NCBI GenBank assembly: GCA_964415715.1
Contig: CAYQBK010000012.1
Coordinates: 1 to 8,779 of the forward strand
From: DALYDK01 sp964415715
Lineage (GTDB): Bacteria > Patescibacteriota > Saccharimonadia > Saccharimonadales > CAIOMD01
Reading direction: 5' to 3'
Length of the DNA stretch: 8,779 nt
A program made the position numbers and the translations under genes. The notes beneath the pieces are model-generated. The model was given only the letters and a program-made list of their open reading frames with translations, did not search any database and was not told the origin of the DNA. Positions 5,544 through 8,779 of this stretch are shown piece after piece (within the stretch, counting starts at the first letter, position 1; each line of letters opens with the position of its first letter).

Positions 5544-5572
5544 ACCTGCATTTGTGCAAGTATTTGCAAGTC
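5543..5572. terminator. Weak hairpin between convergent genes, possible bidirectional terminator
   Basis: GACCTGCA (5543-5550) pairs with TGCAAGTC (5565-5572) with one mismatch and a 14-base loop, in the 33-base gap between the small membrane protein and the methyltransferase. On the - strand it is followed by an AT-rich run. A second short repeat, TCTGA-T-TCAGA, spans 5571-5581. The stem is weak and location is the main support. Confidence 0.35.
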
Positions 5573-5576
5573 TGAT

Positions 5577-6119
5577 TCAGATATTTTGTTCAACCCAAGC
5601 GTTCATAATTATTCCCGATGCCACTCCGACATTTACCGATCGAGTAGACCCATATTGTTTGATAGCAACAATTTTTTCACATATTTTTTGCATATCCGTA
5701 GACAAACCGGGCCCCTCTTGGCCAAAAACCAAAACACTACCAGCGGGCAAGGTTGTTTCCGACAGATAAACAGAACCAGGAATATTATCGATTCCAATAC
5801 ACTTCAAGCTACTGTCTAGCACCCATTGATAAAAAACTTCTACACTGGGATGGTGATAAACCTGTAAATATTTATCAGTTACCATAGCTCCACGCTTATT
5901 CCATTGACGTTTACCCACAATATGTACACCCCGGGCGTTAAAAGCATTGGCATTACGAACAATTGTGCCTATGTTGAAATCATGTTGAAAATTCTCAATT
6001 GCAACATGATAGTCAAAAGATTTTGTCGCTAAAATGTTTTTTATATCGTCGTTAGCGAGACCTTTATACTCATCTACTAAATTTCTTGTGTCAGTTTTGG
6101 GGTCGATATAATAGTCCAT
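5577..6119 (-). CDS. TrmH/SpoU-family RNA 2'-O-methyltransferase
   Basis: Predicted S-adenosylmethionine-dependent ribose 2'-O-methyltransferase of tRNA or rRNA, with the SPOUT trefoil-knot fold. The three SpoU motifs are present: motif 1 NIGTIVRNANAF (49-60) with catalytic-type R55, motif 2 VFGQEGPGLS (131-140; the usual N of GNEG is Q), and motif 3 YGSTRSVNVGVASG (156-169) with S161 and N163. The stretch VAIENFQHDFNIG resembles an actinobacterial-type TrmH branch. At 180 residues it is a catalytic domain with a short N-terminal extension (about 35 residues) and no L30e-like substrate-binding domain. The exact target nucleotide cannot be read from sequence. Its ATG shares one base with the TAA of the upstream helicase gene (TAATG), indicating translational coupling in one operon. 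Confidence 0.93.
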   Translation of the reverse strand: MDYYIDPKTDTRNLVDEYKGLANDDIKNILATKSFDYHVAIENFQHDFNIGTIVRNANAFNARGVHIVGKRQWNKRGAMVTDKYLQVYHHPSVEVFYQWVLDSSLKCIGIDNIPGSVYLSETTLPAGSVLVFGQEGPGLSTDMQKICEKIVAIKQYGSTRSVNVGVASGIIMNAWVEQNI

Positions 6120-7645
6120 TATTTAAATAAATCCTCACCAAAATGTTTGTTCAACCGTGATCTGATAGAACCTTTGTGTCGGCCCAGTAGCAAACTCAAC
6201 TCGGTTATGTTTTTTCCGTTGGAAAATTCAGAAACCAGTTTGCGATCGTCTGCCTCAGACCATGGTGTATACGCATTTGGAAACTCTTGGCGCATGAGGG
6301 CAAGTTTTTCAGACCATGTCATAGATTTTTTCATATTTGCTGTTGGAATAGATGTGTGATCAGTTTTTTTCCATTGCTTAATAATATCAGCATACTCAGT
6401 CAGTGCAATATCACTCTTTAGTTGCAAATCGGCATCTATTTGCTTAGCAAGATTACTAACCTGAAACGCCATTCTATTTAAGCCATCGATTTTTAAACTT
6501 TTCATGTTTTTAACACGGGAGAGTGCAACATAGCCCATGCCTTCAACAAAAGCGCGACTCAAATCAATCTGTGCAGAATCCAGTGTCATACCCTGACTTT
6601 TGTGGACTGTGATAGCCCAGGCCAGTCTTAACGGTAGCTGAACAATCGATGCACGTCGCCTGTCGCCATCTATCAGCTCCCAAGTATCAGGCTTAATAGT
6701 TATGAGCTTATTGTTATTGAGCCTTATGACAGGATAGTGGCTATCTTTTTCAAATGATTCCACAACCCCTAAACTGCCATTGACATATTTTTTGTCAATA
6801 CTATTTTTTATACACATAACATGAGCACCCACTTTTAGCTCTAATGTTTGTGGCGCCAAACATGATCTAAGTAGTTGATCTACATATTTTTTAGAGCCAC
6901 TAGTAGTCATATCATAGAACATAGATTCGGACTCCAGCTCTGCTAAATGCTGTTGGTTAATACTGTCGACGTCTATATTGGTTGTTAGGAGTCTAGTGGT
7001 TGTTGTCCATGGATCAAAAACCGTTTCTGATCTTTGTTTGAGATTTGCTATTTGTCTACTCGACAAGAAGCCTGATCGAATACCATTTAATATGTCCGTA
7101 TACTGCTGATCGTCTTTTTGTCGATGTTGTTCTTTGAGGTAACATATGGTAAATATACCATCACGCCATACTTTTGATGCGGTTATAAAACTTCCTTGGC
7201 GACTGTCATCTCGGTTTACTGGAGGTAGTTGGAAAAAATCTCCCGATAATACAATCTGTATACCCCCGAAGGGCTTATCAGATGACCTGACTCCTCGGCA
7301 AACTTCGTCGACTAAGTCTAGTCTAAAATCATGCATCATGCTTATTTCATCAATAACTAGTATGTCAGTTTTGCAAATAATATCACGCCTTTGTTTGGCT
7401 ATTTGCATAAAAAAATCTTTGGGCAATATGTCATTTATACCAATGCCTGCCCATGAATGTATGGTAGTGCCGTTCAAATGTGTGGCCGCCAAACCAGTAG
7501 TTGCAGTAACTGAAATATTTTTCCCCAACGCTTTACTGCGTCGGATAAAAGAACTTAACGTATATGTTTTACCTGTGCCTGCAGCGCCAGTCAATAATAT
7601 TGATTTTCCACTGTGCATTATTGCCAAAGCTTCATTTTGAGTCAT
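6119..7645 (-). CDS. Pif1-like superfamily 1 DNA helicase with C-terminal HTH/Myb-like module
   Basis: Predicted ATP-dependent 5'-3' DNA helicase of the Pif1/RecD2-like group, with likely roles in replication through structured DNA and in repair. Motifs in order: Walker A GAAGTGKT (20-27), motif Ia TATTGLAA (47-54), Walker B VIDEIS (97-102), motif III LSGDFFQLPPV (133-143), YLKEQHRQ (169-176), LLTTN (219-223), motif V TVHKSQGMTLD (346-356) and motif VI GYVALSRVK (371-379). All catalytic residues appear intact across 508 residues. After the core and a linker, about 461-501 (PWSEADDRKLV, then LLLGRHKGSIRSRL) forms a Myb/HTH-like helical module, probably for DNA binding. The ATG at 7645 is close to a weak -10. 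The stop overlaps the start of the TrmH-family gene. Confidence 0.93.
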   Translation of the reverse strand: MTQNEALAIMHSGKSILLTGAAGTGKTYTLSSFIRRSKALGKNISVTATTGLAATHLNGTTIHSWAGIGINDILPKDFFMQIAKQRRDIICKTDILVIDEISMMHDFRLDLVDEVCRGVRSSDKPFGGIQIVLSGDFFQLPPVNRDDSRQGSFITASKVWRDGIFTICYLKEQHRQKDDQQYTDILNGIRSGFLSSRQIANLKQRSETVFDPWTTTTRLLTTNIDVDSINQQHLAELESESMFYDMTTSGSKKYVDQLLRSCLAPQTLELKVGAHVMCIKNSIDKKYVNGSLGVVESFEKDSHYPVIRLNNNKLITIKPDTWELIDGDRRRASIVQLPLRLAWAITVHKSQGMTLDSAQIDLSRAFVEGMGYVALSRVKNMKSLKIDGLNRMAFQVSNLAKQIDADLQLKSDIALTEYADIIKQWKKTDHTSIPTANMKKSMTWSEKLALMRQEFPNAYTPWSEADDRKLVSEFSNGKNITELSLLLGRHKGSIRSRLNKHFGEDLFK

Positions 7646-7653
7646 GTATACAT
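7644..7653. repeat. 10-bp palindrome over the helicase start codon
   Basis: ATGTATACAT is its own reverse complement and covers the helicase start codon and leader. It may be an operator, or chance in AT-rich DNA. Confidence 0.3.
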
Positions 7654-7657
7654 ATTA
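7652..7657 (-). promoter_or_regulatory. Possible -10 element of the helicase gene
   Basis: On the - strand TAATAT (four of six to TATAAT) ends six bases before the helicase ATG. The spacing repeats the leaderless pattern of its neighbours, but the hexamer is weak and no -35 is seen. Confidence 0.35.
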
Positions 7658-7679
7658 CAGGTTTCACTACTTCACAGAA

Positions 7680-7707
7680 AACATTTTATATATATAGTAA
7701 AAATGTT
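7680..7707. repeat. Inverted repeat at the kinase-like gene promoter, candidate operator
   Basis: AACATTTT (7680-7687) and AAAATGTT (7700-7707) are perfect reverse complements separated by 12 bases, with half-site centres 20 bases apart, about two helical turns. The right arm overlaps the extended -10 of the kinase-like gene, so a dimeric regulator bound here would block that promoter. Confidence 0.4.
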
Positions 7708-7712
7708 ATAAT
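7704..7712 (+). promoter_or_regulatory. Extended -10 of the kinase-like gene (leaderless start)
   Basis: TGTTATAAT is a perfect extended -10 element ending seven bases before the ATG at 7720. The transcript is predicted to begin at the ATG. There is no Shine-Dalgarno and no good -35. Confidence 0.7.
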
Positions 7713-7719
7713 TTGCTAG

Positions 7720-8385
7720 ATGCGAAAAATAACTTTAAGGGAACCAGTACTAATATATATGTACGGCATGCCTGGATCAGGCAAAAGCTTTGTTGCCCGT
7801 CAATTATCTGAAGAATATGGTATCGCTCATGTCAATAGTAACCTGATAAGACATACACTTTTTGAAAAACCAAGCTACGACAAAAACGAAAATCATATTA
7901 TTGCTGGTATTATGGATATGATGACTGAACAGTTTTTAAAAGCTGGCGTCAGTGTAATATATGATATATCAGCTAGTCGCACGGCCAACCGACGAAGCCT
8001 GCGTGAATTTGCAAAATATAACAAAGTCAAAGATATGTTAATATGGGTCCAGATAGATACCGAAACGGCATGGTCGCGCAATATTAACCGTGACAAGCGC
8101 AAAGTAGATGACAAATATTCTACCGCGTTAACCGAAGAGCAATTCAATAACCAACTTAAACAAATGCAACAACCATTCAATGAGGATGCTCTGGTGTTAA
8201 GTGGTAAACACTTATTCAGTAGTCAAAAAAATGCCATACAGAAAAGACTTATTAACATGAAGATGTTTGATCTAGATCAACTAAATCAAAAAGTTGCGCG
8301 ACCAGAACTCGTTAACCTAGTATCAAAAGCTCAGGTGCGCGGTTCTAGACCAGATATATCAAACCGAAATATAATCATTCGCTAG
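7720..8385 (+). CDS. P-loop (AAA_33-type) kinase-like ATP-binding protein
   Basis: A 221-residue soluble protein of the P-loop small-molecule kinase group (AAA_33-like, related to polynucleotide and shikimate/gluconate-type kinases). Seen directly: Walker A GMPGSGKS (16-23), a substrate-site-like VNSNLIR (38-44) where related kinases usually have DxxR, a Walker-B-like strand SVIYDIS (78-84) with D82, followed by RTANRR, and an arginine-rich lid (R120, R124, R127). The last 35 or so residues (PELVNLVSKAQVRGSRPDISNRN) form a basic, probably flexible tail. The phosphoryl acceptor is unknown and could be a nucleotide, a nucleic acid end or a small metabolite; ATP binding itself is well supported. 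The metallopeptidase gene starts seven bases after its TAG, so the two form an operon. It is divergent from the helicase. Confidence 0.86.
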   Translation: MRKITLREPVLIYMYGMPGSGKSFVARQLSEEYGIAHVNSNLIRHTLFEKPSYDKNENHIIAGIMDMMTEQFLKAGVSVIYDISASRTANRRSLREFAKYNKVKDMLIWVQIDTETAWSRNINRDKRKVDDKYSTALTEEQFNNQLKQMQQPFNEDALVLSGKHLFSSQKNAIQKRLINMKMFDLDQLNQKVARPELVNLVSKAQVRGSRPDISNRNIIIR

Positions 8386-8387
8386 GT
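8384..8387 (+). promoter_or_regulatory. Shine-Dalgarno of the YgjP-type gene
   Basis: AGGT overlapping the TAG of the kinase-like gene lies five bases before the ATG at 8393. A second AGGT abuts the ATG and is too close to serve. Confidence 0.5.
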
Positions 8388-8392
8388 CAGGT

Positions 8393-8779
8393 ATGTCGCT
8401 TAAGACATATACTATTGAAAATATAGGCGACATAACAGTATATAAACGCAAAGACGCAAAGAAAATAAGTCTCAAGGTTGTGTCTGGCAGCGTGAGAGTC
8501 ACCCAGCCTGCTTGGCTACCATACAGGGCAGGCATTGTCTTTGCTGAAAAAAATCAACCATGGATCAAAAAACAACTAGCAAAAGATAGTCTTTATTGTC
8601 TACAAAACAGTATAAAGATAGGCAAAAACTATACATTAAATTTTATCCAGTCCGATAAAATGCGAAGCTATGTTAGATACAATGATATAGATGTGTATTA
8701 TATGCAAAATCAAGAAATATTATCTGATGATATACAACTCTTAGCCAAAAAGGCCATCAAGCGTGCTTTGATGAGCGAG
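8393..8779 (+). CDS. YgjP-type (DUF45/M48-like) metallopeptidase, N-terminal part
   Basis: Open reading frame of 129 codons that runs off the right edge without a stop. The N-terminal region matches the YgjP/DUF45 family: a strand-rich start with VYKRKDAKKISLKV (16-29), then GSVRVTQPAWLP (32-43), then FAEKNQPWIKKQL (50-62), the usual pattern of basic strand, V-x-x-P and WI-K. The family is a predicted zinc metallopeptidase related to wss1-like and M48 enzymes; the HExxH zinc site would lie beyond the window, so activity cannot be judged. The start is ATG with an overlapping Shine-Dalgarno, seven bases after the kinase-like gene. Co-transcription with that gene is likely. A function in cleaving DNA-protein crosslinks, as for Wss1, would be speculation. 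Confidence 0.88.
   Translation, partial: MSLKTYTIENIGDITVYKRKDAKKISLKVVSGSVRVTQPAWLPYRAGIVFAEKNQPWIKKQLAKDSLYCLQNSIKIGKNYTLNFIQSDKMRSYVRYNDIDVYYMQNQEILSDDIQLLAKKAIKRALMSE

Noticed and set aside
7146..7640. 164-codon open frame on the + strand
   Set aside because: It is antisense to the conserved helicase motifs I-III, which are clearly coding on the - strand.

Overview
The window is AT-rich and densely packed with short genes and short gaps, and it uses the standard genetic code (TAA, TAG and TGA all end genes). Low GC, compact layout and this mix of housekeeping families suggest a small-genome bacterium, most likely Patescibacteria/CPR and perhaps Saccharibacteria. That placement is inference from style and protein families; no rRNA or other marker is present to settle it.

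Left block (179-2466, + strand): an AlkD-type DNA alkylation repair glycosylase, a Nudix hydrolase nine bases after it, and, behind its own promoter, a 358-residue protein that I read as a DUF4868/KwaB-like protein with no KwaA partner nearby. A 176-base gap with hairpin potential separates this block from the convergent rarA gene.

Middle block (2643-5543): rarA (- strand) is divergent from a small dual-specificity-type phosphatase. Then come a DUF1232 membrane protein, a convergent chagasin-type (I42) cysteine-protease inhibitor with an N-terminal membrane anchor, and, divergent from the inhibitor, a small hydrophobic membrane protein. The 134-base gap between these last two holds two promoters and an imperfect 15-base direct repeat.

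Right block (5577-8779): a Pif1-like helicase with a C-terminal HTH/Myb-like module is translationally coupled (TAATG) to a TrmH/SpoU 2'-O-methyltransferase on the - strand. Divergent from them are a P-loop kinase-like protein and, seven bases later, the start of a YgjP-type (DUF45/M48) metallopeptidase that runs off the window.

Two themes stand out. First, genome maintenance is well represented: AlkD-like, Nudix, RarA and Pif1-like proteins, plus a possible defence-related DUF4868 protein. Second, several genes have a -10 hexamer only 6-8 bases before the start codon, often without a clear -35. This predicts leaderless mRNAs, in contrast to the inhibitor and the metallopeptidase, which have recognisable Shine-Dalgarno sequences. 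I see no mobile element, CRISPR array, tRNA or rRNA.
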